Assembly: GCA_914767885.1 (NCBI GenBank)
Contig: CAJZBQ010000018.1
Coordinates: forward strand, 1,116,001 to 1,180,000
Length of the DNA: 64,000 bases
From: Blepharisma stoltei
Taxonomy: Eukaryota > Ciliophora > Heterotrichea > Heterotrichida > Blepharismidae
Reading direction: 5' to 3'
Both the position numbers and the translations under genes were made by a program. The notes below the pieces were generated by a model that saw nothing but the letters and a program-made list of their open reading frames with translations, had not been told where the DNA came from and made no database searches. Shown here piece after piece: positions 54,300 to 64,000 of the stretch (position 1 is the first letter of the stretch; each line of letters opens with the position of its first letter).

Positions 54300-55510
54300 T
54301 AAATATCTATAGACCTTTTCGAATAAGTATAGCTGGCACTACTTCATTAAATTTTTTATATAGAAATGCACATGTGTCGAGAAACACCATTTTTTGTCCT
54401 TCTCCTCGAATAATGTCTAATACAAAAGTTTCTTCAAGCTGAATATTTCTTACCTTTTAAATTTTTATATCAATTTTAATTACTTTTCCAAGAGTACAAG
54501 GTGCTTTATTTACTCCTCTTTCAAATCCGCGAGAAATTTCCATTCCATATTTAAAGCTTTCAAGGACTCAAAAAGAAAAACCACCAATTCTGTTGCCGGA
54601 ATTGAGCATCTGAAGCCAAAAACCCAATTATGAGGTATTGGATGATTATTTTTTTCGGATTCAGTCGATGATGTGTCATTTGAACTTACAATGGTTTCAT
54701 TATCTGGTATCATAAAACTCCCAGCTTCTTCTGGAAAATTGGCTCAACATTAATTTCACTTTGATTAAGGACTTTTTCACATTCAAGTTGAATGGCAAAT
54801 CAGCATTTTTCATAAATCCTGTAGCTGAACAACTTAAAGCCGGGACCTAGAGGAAGGAAGAGACGTACTCGATATGCATATACAGAAGGGTTTTAGCAAT
54901 TTCATGGAGCGGCGACACTGGGCTAGCAAGTGGTGAAGTGCTAATGAGAACGAGTAGTTGCCTACGAGCCTGCCTAAGACTTTTGATAAGGACTTTTCGC
55001 TTGACTTTTAAAGTAGAGTCTAAAAGAATTGCATAAGTTACTGTAAAAGGGTCTTGCTTTTTCTTCAAAATTCGTTCTTTCAGCTCAACTTTATTTTTAC
55101 ATAAGCCTTCAAATTCTGGATACTCAAGACATTTTTCTAAGACTTCTTCAAATATTTCTTTTTTAGATCGATTTGCTTGGACTGACCCTATGCAATCTAA
55201 AATTTGATTTTGGTCAACAACAGCTTCAGTATATTTTAAATGCAAAGGTATATGAGCTTTATATCATGGATGCTCCATGATTTGTTTTATTGTAATCCTT
55301 GACACTGGGTCTGTGTTCAACATTCTTCTTATTAAATCTTTAGCTCCTACCGAAAAATTGTGTGGGACAGAAAATCTTCCTGCTTTAATTTTTGCAAAAA
55401 GTGAAGGGATATTATTTTCATCGCCCAAAAAATGTATATAAGAAAGAAGATAAAATAGAATTTTCCAACCAAAAAACTCAGCAATAAATGTATATGTAGT
55501 ATAAATTTTT
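54300..55510 (-). pseudogene. Remnant of a SNF1/AMPK-like protein kinase
   Basis: Minus-strand pieces follow the AMPK catalytic-subunit C-terminal half in order. A degraded kinase C-lobe (KILFYLLSYIHFLGDENNIPSLFAKIKAGRFSVP) leads into [29 protein letters not shown]. After a linker comes a KA1-like end (NWVFGFRCSIPATELVVFLFESLKALNMEWKFL; then IQLEETFVLDIIRGEGQKMVFLDTC). The frame is broken by TAG at 54847-54849 and shifts at about 54720 and 54505, and the whole N-lobe and catalytic loop are missing. One break could be a 15-nt intron (GTTTTATGATACCAG), but the others cannot. It lies 3' of the CDPK gene. Confidence 0.6.
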
Positions 55511-55622
55511 TATAACCGATAACACTATATTTATTTTATTATATTTTCTGTGCTTCTCTATTAAATTGCACTCTTAATTAATTCTTCAAAATCAATATTT
55601 AAAATATTTTGCATTTTATCTA

Positions 55623-57068
55623 TCATAATTTACTCATAACTAAGGCTTCAAATTCTTTAATGTCAATTTCTCCATTTCCATTGCTATCAGCCTCGTCCAA
55701 AATTTCAGTCCAGACATTATCAGTAGTATCTAGACCTTCTCCAAGAACTGACCTTAATTCATCAGCGCTTATTGCTCCACTATTATCTTTATCAAACATA
55801 TTAAAAGCAGCTGCAAGATTTTCTCTAGAATTCATCAATCTTTTATCTAGGGCAGCTCTTAGAAATTCATTATAATCAATGAAACCATTTTTATCAGTGT
55901 CGACTTCGTTCATAATCTTGTCTACTTCACCTTCTGTGCCAGATTCTTTCATTATACTAAGGCACTTATTTCTTAATTCGTCTTTGCTGATTTTTCCGTC
56001 TCCATTCGTGTCGATAGCAATAAAGACTTCTTTTAGCTTGCTGATTTCTTCTGCAGATGCAATCTGAGAAGCAATATACATTTGAATTGCGCTTTTTAAT
56101 TTACTTTTACATTGGTAAGCTCTTAAGTTTATTAATACATTTTCAGTTCCATCAGAATCACCATATGGTCTAGATCTTTTAACAATTCAAGGATGCTCTA
56201 AACAGTCTTTTGCAGAAAGTCTTGATTTTTCAGGACAAAGAAGTTTAGAAATTAAATCTTTTGCATCTGCTGATATATACAGTCATTGTGGCCCACTAAA
56301 ACTATAGTGCCCATTTAAAATAGACTTAAAAATTTCATTATTTGAGTTTCCAGAAAATGGAAAGCTACCACTAAGTAGTAAATAGAGAATAACTCCGCAG
56401 CTCCATAAGTCACATTTTGAAGTATATCGTCCTTTAATTACTTCAGGCGCTAAAAAGAATGGAGTTCCAATTATTCCTGATACGTTATGATTATTTTCAT
56501 ATATCATTGCAGCTCCAAAATCTGAAATTTTTATATGGCTTGTATTTCCCTTACTCTCTAATAAAATGTTTTGTGGTTTTAGATCTCTATGTATAATGTT
56601 TCGACTATGCAAATAACTAACTGCTGAGAAAACTTGCTTCATAACTAGTACAGCATCATATTCATGAAAATGGTTTCTTTCGATCAGCTCATCAAGCAAT
56701 TCTCCTCCTTTGCATAGTTCCATTACTAAATAGCACTTTTTTGGGCTATCAAAATATTCATAAATCTGAACGGTATTTGGATGACCAAGAATTTTCATCA
56801 TTTTTACTTCATTTAAAAACTCTTTGGTTTGAAAATCTCCCTCTTTAGGTATAATTTTGACAGCTCTTTCGATGTTAGTTCCTTTGCGGGTTACAACTCT
56901 AACCTCACCATAAGCTCCATGTCCTAAAGACTTGCCAAATTCATAAACATCTTCAACAGTGTTTCTATTTAGTTGAACAAAGATTCCTTGTTCTGTAAAA
57001 ATGTCCCGACTGCTTGTGATTTTTATACTCGAATTGACTTTATTTTTCGTTGATGTGCAACAGCCCAT
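55623..57068 (-). CDS. Calcium-dependent protein kinase (CDPK)
   Basis: 481 residues from ATG 57066-57068, with TGA at 56283-56285 read as Trp. The N-terminus MGCCTSTKNK is a myristoylation/palmitoylation signal. Kinase landmarks: LGHGAYGEV, AVKIIP, HRDLKPQN, SDFGAAM, LAPEVIKG. A junction helix (ENVLINLRAYQCKSKLKSA) then leads to four EF-hands: DTNGDGKISKDE, DTDKNGFIDYNE, DKDNSGAISADE and DSNGNGEIDIKE. All four loops keep their acidic ligands, so calcium activation is expected. It is membrane-anchored by the acyl groups. No intron or IES interrupts it. Confidence 0.95.
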
Positions 57069-57156
57069 GATTTTATTATTAAGCTTAATAAATGAAAATT
57101 TAAATTCTAAGGAAATGCAAATAAATTCATAATTGCTTTTATTTAATTTTTTCAAA

Positions 57157-57816
57157 TTTTTAAGCCAAGGTTGATTATAAAACTTAGCGAAAAAAATTTA
57201 ATAATCTTTAATATTCAAAATTTATGCGTTTCATTTTCAAATATTTTTACTAGCTTCATCTCCCTTTATTAAATTTGATAATGCAAAATATTTATTGATT
57301 ACGATTAGATCTCAAATAGGAGTCTTTTGTCATATAGGCTTTTTGTCTTCTAATTTGCTTACCTCTTTTTCGATCATCCCGAGAAAAGAAATTGACAACT
57401 TTCTGTTAAAGGTAAGCACAGAAGCATCTAGGCAGATATGACACCCTGCTTCATGCATTTCACTTTGAGCCTAATAATGGTGGCAGAGGCATAAATACAG
57501 CTATAAAAACGATTCTGGAACACATAAGAATTACTGTCATGAAGGAGTAGATTGATCATCTCAGGCCATTTTATGTAGTTTTATCCTGATTTATTTCCAA
57601 ATCATCAACTTATTATTGTGAGATTCATTTTTATTGCAAAAATATTTATTCCTTTCTTCTTATGATTATAAAGTGTTTAATTATAATTTCATCGTAATAT
57701 TATGCTTATTTTAATTAATGTTTTATAACTTTTGGCATATTGAATAAAACACTTTTAACTAGATAATTGCTAATTAAATAAAGATTTATCAATTTATACA
57801 TCCTCGATATTAAAAA
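57157..57816. other. Intergenic spacer with a less AT-rich centre
   Basis: About 57300-57570 is less AT-rich than the rest and includes GCATCTAGGCAGATATGACA, but no ORF, TIR or RNA fold I can support. It might hold a non-coding RNA or an old insertion. Confidence 0.25.
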
Positions 57817-58200
57817 TTATTGTTTTATTTGCAATAGTGGCTTTCCACTTACAGAAGACTTTCTCTGCTGCATTTGTGGAGCTTTAAGTGAATCATTAGA
57901 TTTTCTAACATCTCCAAAAATATTTGGCTTATCAAGATTTAGCTTTGGCAAACTTTTGTCCCTTTGATTTTTTCCAACAAAAAGAATTCTATTGTTCGGT
58001 TTTGTTAGAGGATTTTGCTTGAACCCAGAGCTTTTTCTATTATTGCTTAAAGTTTGCTCAATAGATGGAGTCCTTTTTTCCATGCTTACGATCCACAAGT
58101 CTTTTAAAGATGCGATTTCATCTAGCTTTGTAGGTTCTTTATAAGATCCTTGCGACTTTTCTTCAGAAGTCTTTCAAAATTCGTATTCTTCAGGAAGCAT
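57817..58200 (-). CDS. Unknown Ser/Lys-rich protein (about 127 aa)
   Basis: From ATG 58198-58200 (MLPEEYEFWKTSEEKSQ, TGA read as Trp) to a stop at 57817-57819. The frame is open about 70 bp further upstream without an ATG, ending at a TAA, so a 5' exon is possible. Composition is low-complexity (SLKAPQMQQRKSSVSGKPLLQIKQ). Function unknown. Confidence 0.5.
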
Positions 58201-58358
58201 AGGTTTTGAGTTAAATTTTTTTTCTATATTCTGCTGAGAAGGTGTAGAAATTTGCGAAGATGTCCTATGCTTTGCTAGGCTGAATTAGACTAAAGATGGT
58301 AATAATAAGATATCAGCTTATTTTAATAAAATACAGCTTCGTTAAGTGTATATAAAAT

Positions 58359-59694
58359 TTACTCAATTCTGCTTGCTACTTCTAAACTTTCAGCTTTTTT
58401 CTCACGAAGCTGTTTTCTTAAATTTTCGAGCTCTTGATTTTGTTTTTTAAATAACATTTCATATTGCTTCAGCTTTAATTCGAGCTCCTTAATTTTTTGG
58501 TCGTTGTGAGATTCTTCTGATATTGATTGTACAAGATCTTGTGAAGGAAATTCCACCTTTCATATTTCATTATCAGAAGCTGAGGATTCTGAAGGGGCAA
58601 GATTAGGCCGTTTTTTGGAGAATTTATTATTCTTATGTTTTTTAGGTAAATCTTTCTTTTCGTTTATATTTTTCTCTTCAAACACTGGCTGAACGATTTC
58701 TTGAATAATTTGTTTTCCAAATTCTGCTGTTTCAAACTCATTGAATTTTTGTTCTAACTCTCCTGCCTTGAAGTGCAAAAAATCTAACCAAGGGAGTTAA
58801 TTTATTTTAAAACCTTTATATATAAAATATATGGAATAAAAATCTAACTCAATTTAAAAATTATATTTTAGAAAGTATGTTGTCTAAAGCCTTATTGATT
58901 TAGCTTGAAATTTTATTATAATCATCATTTATTATATACTAAATTATTATTTATATTAATTGCATATTTTTGCTTGCTAACTAAGGTGAGTTTAATTCTC
59001 CGAAAATAGATCTTTCTAATATTTTTGCTCGCCAGCCAAGAGAGAATAAGTTTTCACTTTTCTTATGTTTATGCTCACTCTCAGCTTTAGATTTTTCTTT
59101 ATGCTTATGCTCAGATGGTCCTCTGGCATGCGATTTCTTTATTGGCTTATCTCTTATGGATTTTAGGTCTTGATTAAACTCTTTTTCTTCAAGTTCTCCC
59201 ATTTCAGAGCCAAAATTCGTAGGATTTACTTCTTCAGTTACAGGAATTTCATTTTTTTCTTCGAATTTCGACGAAGCTCTTGAATAAAATTTTTCCTGAG
59301 GCAGTTGCTCGTTTTCATAGACATTTTCTACAGGATTTTTATCTTCGCCAAAATTTTCAGTTCCTTTTAATTCGCTGATTTCTTTTTCTAAATTCTGGAA
59401 GGCCTGTCTTTGAGGCTCTAAATTATTTGGATTTTCGCTTCCGAAATTGCCGAATTCGTTGAAATTCTCATCTTCTACAATATCAACAAGGTTTCCTCCA
59501 AGCTGCTCGATTAAGCCTTCATTAGCTAACTCATTACCTTTTTCTATTTCACTTTCTGCAAAGCCAGGCTGATTTTGAAATTGATCTTCTGGAGGAAAGT
59601 CTTGCTGATGATCTGTGCTAAAAATATTTGCCTGCTCTGGATCAAAATTTTCAGGTATTTCCATTCTTAATTTATTTTTATTAAGAAATTGCAT
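58359..59694 (-). CDS. Glu-rich coiled-coil protein, split by an IES
   Basis: ATG 59692-59694 (MQFLNKNKLRMEIPENF); the inner ATG of MEIPEN is an alternative. The first segment is acidic (PEDQFQNQPGFAESEIEKG) and ends RSIFGEL, where an AT-rich insertion (about 58787-58998) begins. Removal at TA gives GELDFLHFKAGELEQKFNEF in frame. TGA near 58560 is read as Trp (DNEIWKVEFPSQ). The C-terminus is a heptad coiled coil (KIKELELKLKQYEMLFKKQNQ), ending at TAA 58359-58361. No family recognised. Confidence 0.6.
58787..58998. mobile_element. AT-rich IES in the Glu-rich coiled-coil gene
   Basis: Family-1-like core (ATATTTTAGAAAGTATGTTG, TTGATTTAGCTTGAAATTTT, ATTATAATCATCATTTATTA). The edges are TAACCAAGGGAGTTAATTT and TAAACTCACCTTAG. 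A TA to TA join is in frame, but the TIRs are weak, so the exact ends are tentative. Confidence 0.5.
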
Positions 59695-59848
59695 TAAAAT
59701 ATATTAACTCCAAACAGTTATTCAGCAAAAGCTGCAATTAATTGCCATTTAATGTTAATAAACTTATCTGTATTTAATATTCTTTTAATAAAAAGAATTC
59801 AATATTCAAGCTTTTGATTGACTTCAAACTTAATATATCCATTATTTA

Positions 59849-61738
59849 TTACCAAAAGAAATTGCATTTTTCCTTAATATGTCTAACACCTCCTTCTAAT
59901 GGTCTATCTCTTCTCCATTTCCTGCACATCTCAGTCAATTGATGAGGATTTTCAAAGCTTACAAAGTTCGCCATAAGCTCTTCTTTCGCTTCAGTGGGCT
60001 GCCACTCTCCAATCCATCTGCTCTTCGTTATCCACAGCTCTTTTGCACTATCTAAATTAGGGATCACAGTCCCTCCAACCCACATTAAATGGTCAGGTTT
60101 TATATGCTCTTTATTTCCATCACTATCAGAATGTGTGACGCTTGCCTTGACTTCTACTCTATCGACCCCTGCATCTTCAGGAAACCTATTTATTAGCCTA
60201 TCTTCTAATATATCGACAATGTCAGGAAACATTCCTCCTCCCCCAGTCAATAATATACAATTAGCCATTTTCTTACGGGCATCAGCCTGGTCATACGCAG
60301 AGATTGATCGTATAATCATTTGATCTAAACTTAAAACTTTGTCCACTACAGGGTGAGTTGGAGATTCTAATTTTGTTTCAACCAAGTCATCTAAATAGTC
60401 GTCGGTGTCATAAGAAAATGCTGGATGCAAGACCAGTGGTATTTTTGGTGGGCCTGAAGAAATTTCTAATAGAGAAGTGTGAAATAATGAGTGGGCGCCG
60501 ACAATAAGGGCGGGGTTATTGGAGTTGACACGTAATAAGCCACTTTCACTTGAGCATGCATAAGTGATGCTGTTTTCTTGTTGGAAAAATCTGCAGGCTT
60601 CTTTTTTTAAAGTTTCGACTATGCGTAGTTGGTCAAGCCCATCAGCGTCTGGTCTGATTAAGACTCTCATTAAAAGGATATCAATATCTCTTCCAGCATA
60701 AAATTGTCTTACATGAGTTTTCGGATTGATGACACCTTCATCAATGCATATTACATTTATGTGTGAAGCTCCTATATCAACGACACAGGCACTTGGAACT
60801 CCAGCGCCAAATATCGCTGAAACGCTTTCTTGATGCAAAAAAATGCTTCTAAACCCTAAAGTTCTCAATAAAATATCGACAAGGGCTTTGACTTGCTCTT
60901 TATAAAATGCGTCCGGAATAATAAGGACCACTGAAAATTGATGAAACATTTCTCTTGGAATTCTTAATCCCTTGGCTAACAAATAAAATTTTTTGCCTAC
61001 TCAGGAGTTAATTTTTTAACATGAATTTCAGATCTTAAAAATCCAAATTTCTATATGTTTTGTAATGAAATCAAATTAATTTATAAATTTATATTTTAAG
61101 ACTCAAACCATCTAAATTTAATAGAATTGAATTAAGTTCTCATCATATTATAACTTTTATACCAAATTTTAATTTGTACAATTTATTTTAGTTCATGAAG
61201 AGAGTAATATTCTCACAACTGTGTATTCTAAAATTCTTTCTAAATCACTAATAACAGTTCTTAATGATTGTGATTGGCTAATATTGAAATGCCCTCTTAA
61301 AATAGGCCAATGTTTTATATAAGGCTCTCCTGGTCCAAGATTGTAAGCTTCATCTCCAACTAGATAAGGAGGATTATGAGAAGCTTCAGTTCTTCTTGGC
61401 AATGGTTCAAGTGCTGTTTCGCTTTCCCCTTCATTTTCTTCTTCAATTTGCATATCTGAAGCATTCCTCTTGCTTTTTGATTTTTTCTTTGGAAGTACAA
61501 TTTTTGGAATGTGGTCTTTAAGGAAGCCAGTGCTTTGCAAGTAATTTTGCACCATTGAGTAAGCCTTAAATAAAGTTTCTGCATCACATGGTGGTAATGC
61601 TGATTGCAACTGAGTACCAGGTTGGCGATAAGCGATTACGTTGGGAATTGTATAAGGCTGCATTTGATTAGCGAATCCAACACGTAAATAAAGGGATCCT
61701 AAATGAACTACAATAGTCTCTGTAGGCTTGATATCCAT
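59849..61738 (-). CDS. Actin-related protein ARP8-like, split by an IES
   Basis: ATG 61736-61738 (MDIKPTETIVVHLGSLYLRVGFANQ, the actin-fold phosphate-1 strand). A Lys-rich insert (PKKKSKSKRNASD) and a WPILRGHFN block lead to DLERILEYTVVRIL. The IES 60998-61204 is removed at TA to continue GKKFYLLAKGLRIPREMF. Then follow VVLIIPDAFYKEQVKALVDILL, LHQESVSAIFGAGVPSACVVDIGA, NCILLTGGGGMFPDIVDIL and MWVGGTVIPNL. Order and spacing fit ARP8 of the INO80 chromatin-remodelling complex better than actin. About 560 residues after excision. ARP5 or another divergent ARP is the alternative. Confidence 0.85.
60998..61204. mobile_element. 207-bp AT-rich IES in the ARP8-like gene
   Basis: Both ends read TACTC inward (TACTCAGGAGTTAATTTTT and TACTCTCTTCATGAAC). 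The core resembles family 1 (TTTATATTTTAAGACTCAAA, AATAGAATTGAATTAAGTTC). Joining ATATTA to GGCAAAAAATTT is in frame (RILGKKFYLLAKG). Confidence 0.8.
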
Positions 61739-61844
61739 TTAGGTCTAATTTATGCAATTAGCTAATACTAACCTTAAAATGAATCATAGCTTTCAGCGTT
61801 AATAAGAAAAGAGAATACAAGCCCCCGATAATTATTATTAACTA

Positions 61845-62984
61845 ATGAACTCTTCAAAACAAAATGACATTCCTCAAGATCATATCAGTTTAACAGACTC
61901 TTCAGATTTTTCTATTGATTCCCAACAATCTAAATTTTATAATAGCAAAATACTTGGAAAGAGTTTTACCCCGCCAAAACTTACGTTTAAAGACTTATTG
62001 GATATCAAGAGAAATAGTGAATCCAGCTCTGACTTGCCTAAAGATCTTCCGATTTATCATGCACCTACAGAATCAGTGACTCCATCTATAGAGTTTCAAA
62101 ATGAAAGAAAAATAAATCTTGATTCAACACCTAAAACATCGAAAAAGAAAGCACCGAAAATTCATGTACCAAAACTTATAAAATTCAATAAACTTATTGA
62201 TGATATTGCTATTCCAGAGGAACCTATCAGAGAGTATCAATTTTTAAGAAACGAGCCACTTATTTTACCAAAAAAAGAAAAGAATTCATTAGATTTGAAT
62301 GAAATTTTATTGAAGTGTCAAAAAGAAAAGCAGGATAAAGGAAGCTATTATTTGGCTAAAAATGTATTGACGGATGCTGATAATAAAGATAACTTTGTGA
62401 TCGAAGCACCAGAAAGGGTGGAAGGATTTATTTCTAAAAAAATATCAATTGACCCAAGGGAAATTATGAGAGAAAAACTGAAAAATGCAGCAAATGAAAG
62501 AAAAACAAGCAATATCAGTAATGAAATGCTTTTTAACAAGCCGAAAACAGAGCTGGAAGGAGGCGATTTTAATGATTTTTGCTATAGCTCTAGAGAATGG
62601 CAGCCTGAGATTAAAGAAGCTGAAGGTGAAATTGACAGCTTTCATGAAGATCATGCAAAAATTATTCCTGAAAAAAATCTCTGCACTCAAATTAATGAGA
62701 AAATAAAAAAAGCCGCTAAATTGCATAGAAATGAAATTAAGCCAAGAACAAGGAATGGACTCTGCATATTAAGCGAATGGCATGAAGAAATAGGAGATTT
62801 AGATCAAGTAGTTAATTTGGATATTAACGTAAATTTATCAAAAAATGATGGAGAAGATTCACTTAAGAGAAAAATTAACAAAGCAAGGGAAGATGTGAAT
62901 GGTGCTGGGATAAAAAGGATAAAAGACGCTAATGGGACGCCAAAAATCGTATGAGATCGAAAGCTAGTAGATCTTTATTTGTAA
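61845..62984 (+). CDS. Unknown Lys/Glu-rich protein (379 aa)
   Basis: ATG 61845; the TGA at 62952-62954 is read as Trp (KIVWDRKLVDLYL) before TAA 62982-62984. The N-terminus is Ser/Asp-rich. A central helical region (IDPREIMREKLKNAANERKTSN) and REWQPEIKEAEGEIDSFHEDHA follow. The motif WHEEIGDLDQVVNLDIN near the C-terminus looks ordered. No known domain. It starts about 105 bp from the divergent ARP8-like gene, implying a compact shared promoter. Confidence 0.65.
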
Positions 62985-63233
62985 ATCAAATTTTTAATAT
63001 AATAACAACTAAAATGTTAGGATTAATATTATTATTTTTTAAGTTCATTACTCCAAACAAAACTTTCACACAAATTTTATTTTGAAGAAATTTAAGTTTA
63101 ACTGTTTTTATTTAATAATTTTAAGAGGAAGATTAATATTATAATAATTTGCCATAATTTAAAAGGTTTGTAATTTAACGACCTTGGCTATTATAACACC
63201 ATAAAGAGATTATTGTGAATTTTTCAAAAAAAC

Positions 63234-63704
63234 TTAAATTGGAGTTCGTTCTGGCTCAAGCTTAGATATTGGGCTGTTTTCTATTTTTGCTGTGTACACA
63301 TCTTCGTTTTCGCTTCTTTTTTGCACTTTTATATTTGATTTAAATGAAAAGTCAGATTTAATCCCTTTCATCACTTTTTCTAATTTACTTCAGATCTCAT
63401 TTTCTTCTTTATCAGCTGCTGAAAAGTCAAAAAGTGGGTCAAGAGGCCGTTTAACTGGTGCCCTATGAGCACTTGGGAGTGAGATACGGGGATAATTAAA
63501 CAAATCATAAAAGGCTCTTGACTTATTATCATAAAGAGTATGATAAGCAGTTGATATTTCTTCGTATCTTATAGGTGATTCTGTTGATTTATTTTTATCT
63601 GGGTGCCATTGTATTGCTAATTTATAATAAGCTTTTTGTATTTGCTGCTTTGATGCACTCTGCGGAAGGCTTAAAATTTTGTATAGATCTCGCTTCTCAT
63701 CCAT
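63234..63704 (-). CDS. J-domain (DnaJ/Hsp40) protein
   Basis: 156 residues from ATG 63702-63704; TGA at 63390-63392 is read as Trp and TAA 63234-63236 ends it. The J domain is at the N-terminus: DLYKILSLPQSASKQQIQKAYYKLAIQWHPDKN, with the HPD loop, then YEEISTAYHTLYDNKSRAFYD. There is no G/F region or zinc finger, so it is a type III (J-only) co-chaperone expected to stimulate an Hsp70. The tail is basic and variable. Confidence 0.92.
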
Positions 63705-63750
63705 ATTTCTGATTATAAAGCATATTCCAAATTTAATGCTTTAAAGATAT

Positions 63751-64000
63751 TTACTCCCCCCATCCTTGATCGAACGACTTCGTTCGATCAAGGATGGGGG
63801 TTAAAAACAATTTATATATAAAATAAAATATATATATATATTTTTTTTTTATTTACTTTTAAATAAGAGGGTTAAGAGTATTTAATAATTATTTTTTACA
63901 GCAAAAAAATTAAATTAATTTCATAAAATACCAATTTTTAATATTTTAATAATTAGTTACCCTTTAACTGTGTATAAATTTTAATTTGTTCCTTATTGAA
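63751..64000. mobile_element. MITE/IES with a perfect terminal hairpin, cut by the window end
   Basis: TACTCCCCCCATCCTTGATC and its complement (CGATCAAGGATGGGGGTTA, to 63802) flank a 4-6 nt loop around CGAACGACTTCGTTCG. This copies the layout of family 1 (C-run hairpin, then AT-rich DNA) but with a different stem sequence. The following AT-rich stretch runs to the end of the window, and the other end is not visible. Confidence 0.55.

Noticed and set aside
1-64000. Bacterial or mycoplasma origin because TGA encodes Trp
   Set aside because: Spliceosome-type mini-introns, CFAP300, TMEM181, CLASP, SAPS, PABPN1 and ARP8 genes are eukaryotic; the combination fits a heterotrich ciliate.

Overview
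The window looks like germline (micronuclear-type) DNA from a heterotrich ciliate close to Blepharisma. In nearly every gene TGA is read through where Trp fits, and frames close on TAA or TAG. Introns are only 15-16 nt, beginning GT and ending AG; I can place five (19745-19759, 25822-25837, 34457-34471, 44503-44517, 53515-53530). Intergenic DNA is short and very AT-rich. Genes occur on both strands with no operon structure. No tRNA, rRNA or CRISPR array was recognised.

Many conserved genes are interrupted by DNA that cannot be coding. Removing it between two TA dinucleotides, or between two copies of a 14-25 bp direct repeat, restores the conserved protein in frame. This is how unexcised internal eliminated sequences (IESs) behave. 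Four kinds are visible: (1) palindromic, long-TIR elements of 76 bp to 1.47 kb; (2) an AT-rich MITE family with C-run ends of the ACTCCCC type, with two 388-bp copies and many decayed relatives; (3) a second MITE family near GTTTAAATTGGAAC, once with a family-1 element nested inside; (4) a GC-richer, about 540-bp retroposon-like family flanked by 14-25 bp direct repeats.

Layout. 1-6867: decayed, IES-riddled partial copy of a receptor, then the intact receptor (ligand-binding ectodomain plus 7TM). 6868-9942: no secure gene, two MITE-like elements. 9943-14691: S28 carboxypeptidase, unknown protein, FYVE coiled-coil protein, SPFH protein. 14703-22134: Cache-domain receptor, GST, a low-complexity protein, RING-H2 protein, eIF4E, PABPN1-like RRM protein. 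22167-24566: TMEM181-like protein split by three IESs. 25269-31597: three coiled-coil proteins, CFAP300, C2H2 protein. 32593-37087: ankyrin protein and convergent CLASP/TOG protein, both split. 37330-42719: IQ-motif protein and unknown proteins. 42993-50063: bacterial-type PARG, SAPS-family phosphatase subunit, START-domain membrane protein. 50129-53656: small ORFs and a malonyl-CoA:ACP transacylase. 54300-57068: SNF1-like kinase remnant beside an intact CDPK. 57817-63704: low-complexity proteins, ARP8-like protein, J-domain protein. The window ends inside another MITE-like hairpin.

Functionally the genes are mixed: receptors and signalling (receptor, Cache, CDPK, SAPS), cilia and cytoskeleton (CFAP300, CLASP, IQ protein), gene expression (eIF4E, PABPN1, ARP8), lipid metabolism (FabD, START). 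The unifying feature is the dense load of insertions whose removal is needed to make functional genes.
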